Notes under the pieces: model-generated
Seen by the model: the letters and a program-made list of their open reading frames with translations, nothing else
Databases searched by the model: none
What the model was told of the DNA's origin: nothing
Made by a program: the position numbers and the translations under genes
Shown here: positions 48,170-60,200 of the stretch, piece after piece
Layout: each line of letters starts with the position of its first letter
Numbering within the stretch: the first letter of the stretch is position 1
Assembly (NCBI RefSeq): GCF_003672135.1
Contig: NC_039518.1
Location: forward strand, 8,248,136-8,312,135
DNA length: 64,000 nt
Reading direction: 5' to 3'
Origin: Ooceraea biroi
Taxonomy: Eukaryota > Arthropoda > Insecta > Hymenoptera > Formicidae

Positions 48170-51100
48170 GTATTTTCGCCTCAATAGTATTTTCATTCAC
48201 GTATATTCGCTAAGCTGATCTATCGGCGTACCCATTTGATTGAGCGTAAAGGCTCCGGTACTGCGGTAGATTAATTAATAAAATAGCGATATATAACACG
48301 AGAATCGAGAATCGTCGTCTCATCAGCGAGAGACGACTCGTGCGCATCGAAGTGATCTTAGTCGCACTGATTTTCGCATAAGTTGGATGGCGTGACCGTT
48401 GCATAAATTTGACAATACAAATTTCTACGTTCGTAATTTTGTGGAACAGAGAGACACTTTATACTATATTTACCTCGATGTTACAAAATAAATTGTAAAA
48501 TGATGCAAGACAATAAAATAAGTTGTATTTATTTTTACAGATTAGAATATTAAGATATCATGAAGTTTCTATTATATCAAATTTGTGCAATTTGTACTTT
48601 ATTATTATTATTATAAGCTATTTTAATAGCTATTTTAATTTCTACCAAGAAAGTGATATTTTGGAAATTGTACGTTAAGAAATCGTGCGCGATTAACTCG
48701 CGTATCTTGTGATATCCGATTGTACACAAGACACACACACATACGTTGATCGATATATTTTTCTATGAACCTGTATTACAATTGTGAAGGCTGAGGAAAC
48801 GACCGAGTTATAAACAATTGCGCCTTTAATTTACTGTATATTTGACAAGTTCCTGCGGTCTGATCATGCATGGCGGCACAATGCTGTTCAGCATAGCCAA
48901 GTTCCTATGAGCGAAGAGTGAATTGTTATTTCAATATTAGAAGGCAATGTCCAGGAAAGTTAACATCTCGTGTGATACTTGAACTATATTGTATTTTTAT
49001 GAATTAAATTTACGAAATTTTATGTATTAATACATAAATGTGAATATCCAAAGAGCAAACAGGGTTTGTTACAATTACGAACACGTTCTTTTCTGAGTTG
49101 AGTAAAATAACCGTTTACGTGTTATAAAACGTCAAAAAGATGATCTAATTGTAGCTATGAAAATGGATAAAATCTGAAAAGCTATAGTACAATACATACA
49201 AGACTGAGAGCAGAGCTTATATTACCCGATTCGCTATGTTGTCATATAGTAAATATGACTTTGCTTAAATTAATATCTTTGTATTAATCGTATGACATAT
49301 TATAATTTATTACTGAAACGTTTAGGAGCTAGTGTGTTTTTAAGAGAACGGTCAATAAAACGGAAACATATATGCGACTGATACTGTGATATATACATAC
49401 ATATGACACCGTGATATACATATGCAGCTTTATTCATTTATATATCTTTATTGTATCTACTATTTATTATTAATAATTATGGATTCGTTTTGTCCCCGTG
49501 AATTCCCCGTTAAGTGATAATATATGATAAGATTTCTGTTTTTACACATATATGCTATTTTTACACACACGTACATACTCGAACAAATTTGTACTCCTGG
49601 TATTACTTAATAGAGAATGATCAAGAATGATTAATATATTTTTAGAGCAGAAGTTTATAATATGATTATTATTATTATCGTCTCTCTGTATTTTAATATC
49701 GGACAAAATTTTACAATATTACTGTTGTTACTATACTTTAGCCATTGTGACGAGATATGTCTCATTGGATATATACAAGTTAGCAGAACAAATATTTGAT
49801 TATATTGTACTGAATGTACACGCACGTAAAATACATCATTAATAGAAAAATAAACCTTCAAATGGCAATATATTTATTTTGTAATTATATACATAGGAAT
49901 CTAAGAAAGTATTTTGTATTTTCGAGGAAACATCCTAAGAGCCTACAGCTCTTGATGCTTTCATCAAGAGATTCCATTAATATTATCATGTCTTTAACAT
50001 AATGCTTAATATTTTAATCTATAAATGTTCTTCTGTTACTACTTCAAGACCTAGTATGTATATTAATGAAATTATGTAAGTCATGTTATAGATTACTTTT
50101 TAAATATATAGAAATATTAATTTATAGTAAACTTGATGCGATAATTATTGTGATATTTAACTGTAGATAGCATAAAACGTCTTATAATAATAGCAATATC
50201 TCTTCCGAGATATATTATTAAATATAATATTAAATATAATATTTATTATATTTAATATTATAACTTATTAAATATAATAGTAAAAAATAATCTATTTAAG
50301 ATGCATTGTTATATATATATTTTTATAACATATATGTATACATAATTTTTTATTTAAGTATAATATAAAATTATTACTTTTGCATATTTATTATTTGTTT
50401 CACTAAGTATGATAAAATGATATATATATATAAAATTATGTGTATTTATATAAATAATAATATATGATATTTAATTATTGTGCTATTGCATCAGGCGGAC
50501 TAAGCAAGATCTGTTTTAATTTGTACATATTATAATATTTTCTAGTACTGTAGTAATGTTAATGTTTTATATAAGAAACTTCATATTCTTCATAACTTTA
50601 TATAGTAAATGTACTTTATTTATCTGCTAAATACTATTATAATATTTTACAATATAGAATCTTGCAAATTGTATGCATGTAACACTACTATTTGTATGTT
50701 ATATATAATATATATTACATTATATGTGAAATATATATATTAGTAATTTAAAAGTGCAAGACGAAGAGAGAAGCAAGAAAGAGCGCATCTTGATGGCCAT
50801 CATGGACAGTGCAGAAGCTCCCCAGCTGATTGACACGTCTGCGTGGTTTCTGAATCAGGTGAATTCAGGGCCAAATCAACATTTGTAACGAAAGAGAAAG
50901 ATTACTCGTTTTTGTTCGTTTGCAGTAATTGGCCGAAAACGTGATACTGATATGTATCACGTCGACAATCAAATAGGAATGGCAAGACTACAATCCAGTA
51001 ACTTTTAAATTTTCGTATCCTATGTCCATATTGCAAATATCTACGTTGAGACTACACAATATGTAGCTCGCTATAGTTCAAAGCTGTTGAAAGTTACAAA

Positions 51101-51609
51101 TGTTGCTTTATATATTTCATGATCTTACAACTTTATTTAATGATTTTAACAACATTTGGGTAATAGGTGATTGTGATTACGTCCTTCTTATTCTTTCAGC
51201 TTGCACGAACATCACTTAGAAAGTGCAATTGCCCCAAAAGGTTCACGCATTCTTATCAGAATTACTTAAATTTTATTAGATAAGTGTTTTTTCCATGTGT
51301 GATGGATAAGAGTCCCATTGACGGAAGTATGGACGGAGTATTTAAGGGGCAGACCGAGTTTCCTTCTTCCGTGCGAGTACTTTAACATGATTAATTTTCT
51401 CGATTTGTACATTGGAATTCCAAATTCGTTACTAACAACTATTCTGTACACACGCAGCGGCTTTTCTCGCGCGTCATGACATGATCTTGTAAAATCGTAC
51501 CATGTATTGATGAACAAGAGAGAAAAAAAGAGAAATCAAGCGTAAATAAATAATATTTTTAATCGCATAACTAATGCATTAATTTCTACATTGATCTTTT
51601 TGTCGACAG
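48170..51609 (+). other. Intron of the RBBP6-type gene
   Basis: Strongly AT-rich, with many TATA-like runs, and bounded by GTATTT and CGACAG. One GC-richer island at 50754-50888 carries an open frame (separate entry). No mobile element is recognised inside it. Confidence 0.7.
50754..50888 (+). other. Orphan open frame in the intron, possible alternative exon
   Basis: In very AT-rich surroundings this short block has gene-like composition. The frame encodes Val-Gln-Asp-Glu-Glu-Arg-Ser-Lys-Lys-Glu-Arg-Ile-Leu-Met-Ala-Ile-Met-Asp..., passes a donor-like CAG-GTGAAT at 50858 and stops at 50886-50888. It is not in phase with the donor at 48170, so it cannot simply be inserted between the two neighbouring exons. 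I do not recognise the peptide. Confidence 0.3.
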
Positions 51610-51861
51610 ATATTCAGGACCTCCTCCACCGCAGCGCTTCGGCAGTCCTCTGAGGGATCCACCGCCTCATAAACGGTTCGACGATGTTGCGCCACCTGGC
51701 ACCGAAGGCTACTATGACCTTTCGCCACCAGGAGTGGAGCATTCTGAACGATCCTTGAGGGACGATCGTGAACGACAGCGTTCCTTGAGGGACCAGGAAG
51801 ATCGAGATCATTCCTCGAAGGATCGCGATAACGAGGAACGCGACCGACTGAGAGACGATAG
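51610..51861 (+). CDS. RBBP6: RBBP6/Snama-type protein, second visible exon
   Basis: The acceptor TTTTTGTCGACAG and donor ATAG-GTAACG bound it. The first base completes the split Arg codon of the previous exon and the last two start another. It encodes Tyr-Ser-Gly-Pro-Pro-Pro-Pro-Gln-Arg-Phe-Gly, then a Pro-rich stretch, then the beginning of a long Arg-Asp/Arg-Glu repeat region. The joined peptide Tyr-Asn-Arg-Tyr-Ser-Gly-Pro resembles the Pro-rich linker after the RING in this family. Confidence 0.8.
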
Positions 51862-51940
51862 GTAACGCTCTTGGGTATTGAATGTTGCGATTACGTCTTA
51901 TGCAATTTATAATATTTCTAATGCATTTTGTACCTTAAAG

Positions 51941-52174
51941 GGGCCGCGACCGCGAGGACCGTATGCGCGAGAGGGACGACCGAGATCGCAGAGCCGCGAA
52001 CAGAGATCGCGAGGATCGCGATAGGCAACCCCCGCTAAGAGATCACGAGGACAGGTTGCGAGAGAAGGATGAACGCGACAGAAGGGAAAAAGAAAAGGAA
52101 CGAGACGACCGACACGTTCGCGATCGTCGAGAGGACGACAGACACATCGAGAAAAAGGATTACGATAAAGACCG
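51941..52174 (+). CDS. RBBP6: RBBP6/Snama-type protein, third visible exon
   Basis: A 79-bp intron precedes it (acceptor TACCTTAAAG). The donor is CCG-GTTCGT, a GT donor with weak downstream consensus, chosen because it alone keeps the frame into the next exon. The product is almost entirely Arg, Asp and Glu (Asp-Arg-Asp-Arg and Arg-Glu-Lys repeats), a low-complexity region typical of splicing-associated proteins. Confidence 0.8.
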
Positions 52175-52250
52175 GTTCGTAATTCTGTAATCAGCCGTGT
52201 AATTAAATCGACAATTTCGATAAGTTCGTCCTTGATTGCTCGCAAATATA

Positions 52251-53822
52251 CAGGGTGTCCCGGGTTTTAACCGACAAACTGCGGGAGCATATTCTACTAG
52301 TGGAAATAAGAAAAAATTCTTATATCGAGTTTGCTTAGAAATGCTTTAGTACAAAGTTATAAACCAATATTGAAAAGAAATATCAGATAAGTAACAACGG
52401 AACATAGTGTAGAATTTGGAAGGTCGAAGATGTTTATGTTACGTGTATTCACATGTATTCGTGTTCACTATGTTGAAACGATTCAGTATGATTGTTACTT
52501 TCACAACAGTAGCCGTTAGATTTCAATCGTCGTGTCAACTAGCAACTGCTATCAGAATGCCAAAAGTGTTTTCAAATGAGGAATACACCGATATTCATTT
52601 CGTGTACGGATTCTGTGACGGAAATGCACGACCTGCCGTACGAGAGTGTCAACGTAGATTTCCTAACAGGAGAGTACCAGATAGTTCTGTGTTTAGTAAT
52701 ACCCATTTGCAATTACGTAATTTGGGTTCATTTCGACCTATGAATGAATATGATGATGTTCGTTCAGCTCTAAGACACCGACGACGCTCGGAAAGAATCT
52801 TAAATCTTTTTGATAATACTCCTACACAAAGTGTTCGACGTGCTTCAGCTCGACTGCAGATATCGCGAAACACTATTTCGAGAACATTGCGTGCTGATGA
52901 CAGATTCGCATATCGTTACGCACCTGTACAAGAATGACTTCCAATCGATTATCAGAAACGAGTCGAATTTTGTAACTGGTATGTGAATGCAGTAGAAAGG
53001 GACAATCTTTTCTCATCAATGATATTATGGGCAGATGAAGCGACCTTTACAAGACGAGGCATATTCAATTCTCATAATAGCCATGTATGGGCTCATAATA
53101 ATCCACGTACTACCAGACAAAGAAACTTTCAACACGAATTTCGATGTAATGTTTGGACGGGTATGCTTCATGACCGGCTTATTGGTCCGTTCTTTTTACC
53201 TGACCGATTGAACGGAGAGTCTTTTCGAAGATTCCTATCAAACGATTTACCAATTTTGATGGAAAATGTGCCACTGCAGTTTCGCCAAAACAGCTGGATA
53301 CAGTTAGACGGTTGTCCATCGCACTATGCTAGACAAGTTAGAAACTGGTTAGATGAACATTACGCTCATAGGTGGATTGGTCGAGGAGGACCGGTTTTCT
53401 GGCCTCCAAGATCGCCCGATTTAACGCCTCTTGATTTTGATTTATGGGGAACTTTAAAAAATAAAGTTTACAGTACAGAAGTAATCTCGCTTGAAGATTT
53501 AAAGCAACGAATTACTAATTCAGTTACTGAGATGCAACAAAATTTTCAGGAATGTCGTGCTGTAACAAATTCTGTACTACGTCGATGTCTAGCTTGTATC
53601 GATGTGCAAGGACAACATTTTGAAACGCGTCACTAAATCATTGCGTAGATAATTTTTATTTTTGTGAAAAAATCCGTTGTTACTTATCTCATATTTCTTT
53701 TCAATATGGTTTATAACTTTGTAATGAAGCATTTCTAAGCAAACTCGATATAAGAATTTTTTCTTATTTCCACTAGTAGAATATGCTTCCGCAGTTTGTC
53801 GGTTAAAACCCGGGACACCCTG
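52251..53822 (+). mobile_element. DUF4817-type transposon (IS630/Tc1/mariner superfamily) inserted in the intron
   Basis: It is flanked by TA (52249-52250, 53823-53824). Ends are CAGGGTGTCCCGGGTTTTAA and its reverse complement; inverted repeats are about 150 bp (52251-52401 and 53673-53822) and nearly identical. It holds one transposase gene broken by a single stop. It sits 76 bp after the donor at 52175 and 32 bp before the acceptor at 53855, filling most of an otherwise very short intron, in the same direction as the host gene. Confidence 0.9.
52557..53636 (+). pseudogene. DUF4817-type DDD transposase with one premature stop
   Basis: The likely start is Met-Pro-Lys-Val-Phe-Ser-Asn-Glu-Glu-Tyr. 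The N-terminus (Tyr-Gly-Phe-Cys-Asp-Gly-Asn..., Arg-Arg-Phe-Pro-Asn-Arg-Arg) fits the insect DUF4817 helix-turn-helix. A second HTH-like stretch follows (Ala-Arg-Leu-Gln-Ile-Ser-Arg-Asn-Thr-Ile-Ser). Catalytic residues: Ala-Asp-Glu-Ala-Thr-Phe, Leu-Asp-Gly-Cys-Pro, and Pro-Leu-Asp-Phe-Asp-Leu-Trp, with 41 residues between the second and third Asp. The frame is continuous for 359 codons except one TGA at 52935-52937, which a C-to-T change in CGA would explain. It looks recently inactivated. An open frame extends upstream to 52416 but lacks family character. Confidence 0.85.
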
Positions 53823-53854
53823 TATATCCTCAGTTTCTTAACTTTTCATTACAG

Positions 53855-56351
53855 TTATAGAGATGATCGAGATCGTCACAGGCAAGACGAGAAGAATCGG
53901 CCACGGGAGAAGGAGAGACGCGAGCGCGAGTACGAAACTGAGAAGGACAGAGACCGTCACGAACGGTACGAGAGACGCTCGATGGAACGGAAGAAGAGCA
54001 GGAAAAGCTTGAGCCCGTACTCGCAGAAGTCGAGGGACCCTAAGGAACAGCTGTCGCCTGAGCGAAACATGAAGAAGAAGGAGAAGGATCATGAGGAGAA
54101 GGCGGAGGAAAAGAAGAAGGAGAAAAAGATCAAGGAGAAGAAGAAGAAGAAGGACAGCGACGAGAAGGAAAAGAAGAAGAAGAAGAAGAAGGACAAGAAA
54201 TCTAATCAGAAGGAGGCATCGAAGGACGATTCGATCAAGGCAATCGAGACGCAAGTCATGTTGATCGAGAGCAAGGCGATGAATGACGTTCCATCTTCGC
54301 CGCTCAAGGCCGAGAAGACGAGCAACAACGAGGAGGACAATATCGAGAGCAGGATAGAATGCATCACCAGCGACGCGTCCATTATGCCGATCAAGGAGGA
54401 ATTCGAGGCGAAGTCCCTGGCAATGAATCCGGAACCGCCGGAATTCAACGAGTCCAGGCTCGACCGCGCGGAATTCGGCACGAATCCGCCGAATCCGAAC
54501 TTCAAGCCGATCCCGGAGCTGAAGTCGGACATGAAACCGATCGACAGTCTTTACGGCGGACTGGACGACGCGGAGATCAACACGGTGATTACGGAGAAGT
54601 ATACCCTGCTGTCGGAACATCTGGAGACGCCCGAGGCGAAGGAGATAATCACCGCTGCTGCCCTGACGACGGAGAAATCGCCAAAGAAGGACGAGTTCCT
54701 GGCACCCATACCGGAGCTATCCAAGTGGGAGAGAGACGACACGATCGAGAAGCCCGACGATGAGGAGGAAGGCGCGAGTGGCTCGCCCACGGAGAAGCTG
54801 CAGAGGGAGGACGAGCCGAAGTCGATGAAGATGGTCACCTCGGAGGTGCTGAAGCGAGCGGAGAACGCGATATTCCAGAAGGCCATCAATGCAATTCGCC
54901 CGATCGAGATAAAAAAGATCAGCGAAAGCAGGAAGATACTCTATCAGAATCCCGAGCTCAAGGTCCTGGAGACGGCGGAGCCGCCCGTTGCGCCGAATCG
55001 CGAGCCGCGGAAAAGCGTTAACGTGACGATTAACGTCGGCAGGAATGAGAGAAACGTCGAGATCACGGAACCGGTGAAGAAGGCTAAGCTTGACCGTACG
55101 AAGTTCAAGCCTGTTCCGGAGACGACGGCATACTCGCCGACCAGATTGTCCGCCAAGGAGAGGCTCGGCGAGAAGGTCGAGGACAGCAAAGAGAGGAAGA
55201 TCAGTCCTATAAAAGGGTTCCTGGAGAGGCGCGACTCGAAGAGCGAGAATCAGTCGAGAAGTCGGTCACCCAGGAGAGAGAAGAGAATGCCCTCTCCGGT
55301 TCCGGACCGGCGCGCTGACGCTTCTTCCTCGGCTCTGAACACGAGCAGCGAGCGGAAGGTGTTCCTGGAGGAGAGAAAACGGGACAACAAGGATAGAGGC
55401 GACCGCTCGAAGGAGAGATCAGACTTCCGGGGCGAGCGGCACAGCGGCGGCGACTTGAGGTCCGACAGAGAAAGTAGAGTTGACTGCAGACCGGATTTCC
55501 GTTCGGGCAGGAGCGACGTCAAGGGAGATCGCGAGCGCGAGCGCAGAGGTAGGACGCCTCCCTCGGCGTCCTGCGCGCAGTTCAAGAAAACGGAGATGTC
55601 GAAGCTGAACCTGCTGAAGCCAAAGGACGAGGAGGAGGAGAGGAGACGGGAGAAGAAGCCGCGCGAGGAAAAGAAGAGGAAGAAGGAGCACCGCAGTAGA
55701 AGCAAATCCAAGGAGCACAAGAAACGCAAGGAGAAGAAGCACAAGAAAGATAAGGAGAAGAATCAGGAGAAGAAGCAAAAGCACAAGGAAGCCGCGGCTT
55801 CGAAGGACAAATCGGACAGCAATCCGGAGACCAAGATCAATTATGAGAACATCGATCCGTCGTCCCTGACGGATTCGTTGAAGAAGCAGAGGAAGAATCC
55901 GAAGCTGGTGTCCGATCGCAAGCGTAGCATACTCGACGAGGCGAACTTCGAGCCCGACTACTCCGCCTCGGACTCGGAATCCGACGGCGAGGACAAGACT
56001 CTGCCACCTACGAAGAAATTCAAGCTCAACGAGGCGGAATTGGACAAGGAGATGGAGATGAAGCCTCTGAAGAAGAGGTCGAGGTCCAGTAGCAGCGAAG
56101 ACTCGTCGAGCAGCTCCGACACGACGAGCTCCGACTCGGACAGCAGCGACGAGTCGCACAAGAAGAAGAGGAAGAAGCACAAGAAGCATAAGAAAAAGAA
56201 GTCGACCAAGAAGGACAGCAGCTCGGACTCGGATACCTACTCGGACTCGTCCGACAGCAGTAGCGACGAGGAGAAGCACAAAAAGAAGTCGAAAAAGTCG
56301 AAGAGCAGGAGCAAGCAATCGAAGAAGAAGAAGAAGTCCAAGCACAAATGA
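53855..56351 (+). CDS. RBBP6: RBBP6/Snama-type protein, terminal exon (C-terminal 832 residues)
   Basis: The acceptor TTCATTACAG joins in frame with the donor at 52174 to give Asp-Lys-Asp-Arg-Tyr-Arg-Asp-Asp-Arg. The last codon is followed by TGA at 56349-56351. In order: Arg/Asp/Glu repeats; a Lys/Glu block; an acidic middle part with Leu-Ser-Lys-Trp-Glu-Arg-Asp-Asp followed by acidic residues, like the Ser-Lys-Trp-Asp-Lys-Asp-Asp motif of vertebrate RBBP6; Pro-Val-Lys-Lys-Ala-Lys-Leu-Asp-Arg; SR-type Ser-Arg-Ser-Arg-Ser-Pro; Phe-Glu-Pro-Asp-Tyr-Ser-Ala-Ser-Asp-Ser-Glu-Ser (vertebrate form Phe-Glu-Pro-Asp-Tyr-Asn-Glu-Ser-Asp-Ser); then a Ser/Asp and Lys/His-rich tail. This combination points to RBBP6/Snama, a nuclear RING-type E3 ligase linked to p53/Rb binding and mRNA 3' processing. 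Function is inferred from the family. Confidence 0.8.
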
Positions 56352-57272
56352 CACCGCTAGATGTCGCCGGCGTTCGTTCGAAGAGATATCTCGCCGGGAA
56401 GAAGCAGCGGAGCGCCTTTCTTTGAATGCTTGGGTATCGAGGACACGTCACCCTCAACTATTATCGATAGTTCCGCGAATGAATTCTGCAATTAATGTGC
56501 ATTATTGCGTGCGTATCTTTCACATAGATGATTAATGATTATTTTTTCTACTCGCAAAACGGTGATGAACAGCTCAAAGTATAATATGAAGTTATTTTGA
56601 ACGCGCGTTATTTAGTGCTAGATTATTTATTGGCATCGGCGGCAGTGAACAAATTAACGGACGGTCGAAGAGTAAGGAGGAGGCGAGAAAAGTGCATATG
56701 ATAGTCGGATTATTTTGACCTTACATTAAAAGGAAGGGGGAGGAAAAAACATTATATGGCCTTTGCGTAATTATTATTACACCTCGATTTTTGACGTATT
56801 AAAATGCTGTGTGTAAGTTACTCAGTACTACGATAAGCGATGTACATTGTAGCTAAGCTGTGACTTACGAGGATCGTTGCGTAGATCCTTAGGAAATATA
56901 TATATACCATCACTATCATGTCAGTGGGATAATTAGTGTTCGTCATCTCATATATTTTCCGAGGACTTGTCGAACGACACCCTCGTATGTCGTTAATTAT
57001 ACGACGAGTTAAGAGCAACTTATTTAGAATACCCATTGTCTCAGCGTATTACATTGTACTTTCATAATCTACTGTCAATATGTGTGTAAAAGGAAATAAA
57101 ATGATAAAATTCTTTTAAACGTTCTTCTATTTCGAAACACGAGCCCGTACTCGCCTGTCATTCGATTGAATTATATTTCAGATACGTTAAGCCGAAGACG
57201 AAGCCCTTGATGTATCGCTTTACTTCCTTTTCTTTCCTTAGATTGATACATCAAATATATATATATATATAT
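56352..57272 (+). other. 3' untranslated region of the RBBP6-type gene and flank
   Basis: No coding signal. AT-rich sequence leads to a polyadenylation signal at 57095. The end of the segment is a (TA)n run at 57255-57275 into which the mariner array is inserted. Confidence 0.6.
57095..57100 (+). promoter_or_regulatory. Likely polyadenylation signal AATAAA
   Basis: AATAAA about 745 bp after the stop codon of the RBBP6-type gene, followed within 30 bp by a T- and GT-containing tract. It is the first canonical hexamer I see on this strand after the stop. Confidence 0.55.
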
Positions 57273-57275
57273 ATA

Positions 57276-60200
57276 TTGGGTCATTAAGTATGAAACTTTA
57301 CAAATGTAAAAGCGCCATCTTTAACATTTGTTATCTCAAATTTGGCGCCAGACGTCAGTATCAGGTTAGGTTAGTGCGATGGATGTATGTTCGCTCTTCA
57401 AATGTCATATTTGTTTGTTCAAATATCTTCATTAGTTTTATTGGTGGATTCTTTTTTATAGAACTATGGAAAAGTCCAAAATTCGTGTGATTTATGAATA
57501 TGAGTTCCGCCGTGGAACCACAGTGCCGGAGACAGCTCGTAATATCAACGCTGTATTTGGTGAAGGTTCAACTACTAAAGCAACGGTGGGCAATTGGTTC
57601 AAACACTTCAGAGATGGAGATTTCAGCCTCGCTAATGAGCCACGTGGAAGACCAAAGACGAAGGTGGATAATGATCACTTGAGAGCCGTAGTAGAGTCCG
57701 ATCCATCTCAAAGTACACGTGAATTGGCATCGATATTCAATGTTTCTATACCCACCATATTGTTCATTTAGCTGCAATTGGTGAGATAAAGAAGTTGGAC
57801 AAATGGGTCCCGCACGAATTGACCGATGCGCAGCAGGCGCAACGTCCAGAGGCTTCCCTTTCTTTGCTTTCCCGTCACAAAAATGAATCTTTTTTTTAAT
57901 CGAATTGTGACCTGCGATGAAAAGTGGATACTCTACGACAATCGTAAACGCTCACATCAGTGGTTGAACGCTGATGAACCACCGAGACATCACGCGAAAC
58001 TCAACGTTACACAGAAGAAGCTTGTGGTGACTGTTTGGTGGTCCAGGTCAGGTGTTATCTACTACAACTTTATGAAACCTGGTACATCGATAACGGCTGA
58101 AGTATATTGCAAGCAACTGGACGAAATGATGCAACAACTTGCTATTAAACAACCGAAATTGGTCAATCGGTCAATGTCGATCCTGTTGCATGATAATGCT
58201 CGACCGCACACTGCACGACTGACCGTGGCAAAGCTACGGGAGTTGGAATTGGAAACTCTCCGTCATCCACCGTATTCACCAGATCTATCACCTACCGACT
58301 ATCACTTCTTCCGGAATTTGGACAACTTGTTGGTGGGAAAATTCTTCAATCCTCAACAGCCCTCCGCGACTTCATCGATTCCCGTACTCCTGGCTTCTAT
58401 AGTAGAGGCATAGACCAACTACCACTAAAATGGCAGAAGTGTGTAGATAACATGGGCGCATACTTCGATTGAAAATAAATCATGTCCATGTGCCAAAAAA
58501 TGCAAAAGTTTATGTTCTATTTGTAAAGTTTCATACTTAATGACCCAATATGAATATGAGTTCCGCCGTGGAACCACAGGGTCGGAGACAGCTCGTAATA
58601 TCAACGCTGTATTTGGTGAAGGTTCAACTACTAAAGCAACGGGGGCAATTGGTTCAAAACTTCAGAGATGGAGATTTCAGCCTCGCTAATGAGCCACGTG
58701 GAAGACCAAAGACGAAGGTGGATAATGATCACTTGAGAGCCGTAGTAGAGTCCGATCCATCTCAAAGTACACGTGAATTGGCATCGATATTCAATGTTTC
58801 TATACCCACCATATTGTTCATTTAGCTGCAATTGGTGAGATAAAGAAGTTGGACAAATGGGTCCCGCACGAATTGACCGATGCGCAGCAGGCGCAACGTC
58901 CAGAGGCTTCCCTTTCTTTGCTTTCCCGTCACAAAAATGAATCTTTTTTTTAATCGAATTGTGACCTGCGATGAAAAGTGGATACTCTACGACAATCGTA
59001 AACGCTCACATCAGTGGTTGAACGCTGATGAACCACCGAGACATCACGCGAAACTCAACGTTACACAGAAGAAGCTTATGGTGACTGTTTGGTGGTCCAG
59101 GTCAGGTGTTATCTACTACAACTTTATGAAACCTGGTACATCGATAACGGCTGAAGTATATTGCAAGCAACTGGACGAAATGATGCAACAACTTGCTATT
59201 AAACAACCGAAATTGGTCAATCGGTCAATGTCGATCCTGTTGCATGATAATGCTCGACCGCACACTGCACGACTGACCGTGGCAAAGCTACGGGAGTTGG
59301 AATTGGAAACTCTCCGTCATCCACCGTATTCACCAGATCTATCACCTACCGACTATCACTTCTTCCGGAATTTGGACAACTTGTTGGTGGGAAAATTCTT
59401 CAATCCTCAACAGCCCTCCGCGACTTCATCGATTCCCGTACTCCTGGCTTCTATAGTAGAGGCATAGACCAACTACCACTAAAATGGCAGAAGTGTGTAG
59501 ATAACATGGGCGCATACTTCGATTGAAAATAAATCATGTCCATGTGCCAAAAAATGCAAAAGTTTATGTTCTATTTGTAAAGTTTCATACTTAATGACCC
59601 AATATGAATATGAGTTCCGCCGTGGAACCACAGGGTCGGAGACAGCTCGTAATATCAACGCTGTATTTGGTGAAGGTTCAACTACTAAAGCAACGGGGCA
59701 ATTGGTTCAAAACTTCAGAGATGGAGATTTCAGCCTCGCTAATGAGCCACGTGGAAGACCAAAGACGAAGGTGGATAATGATCACTTGAGAGCCGTAGTA
59801 GAGTCCGATCCATCTCAAAGTACACGTGAATTGGCATCGATATTCAATGTTTCTATACCCACCATATTGTTCATTTAGCTGCAATTGGTGAGATAAAGAA
59901 GTTGGACAAATGGGTCCCGCACGAATTGACCGATGCGCAGCAGGCGCAACGTCCAGAGGCTTCCCTTTCTTTGCTTTCCCGTCACAAAAATGAATCTTTT
60001 TTTTAATCGAATTGTGACCTGCGATGAAAAGTGGATACTCTACGACAATCGTAAACGCTCACATCAGTGGTTGAACGCTGATGAACCACCGAGACATCAC
60101 GCGAAACTCAACGTTACACAGAAGAAGCTTATGGTGACTGTTTGGTGGTCCAGGTCAGGTGTTATCTACTACAACTTTATGAAACCTGGTACATCGATAA

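Noticed and set aside
53838..56354. Long - strand frames (up to 311 codons, Leu-rich) opposite the RBBP6-type exon
   Set aside because: They are the antisense reading of Lys/Glu/Ser codons and have a Leu/Ser-rich composition expected from that alone.
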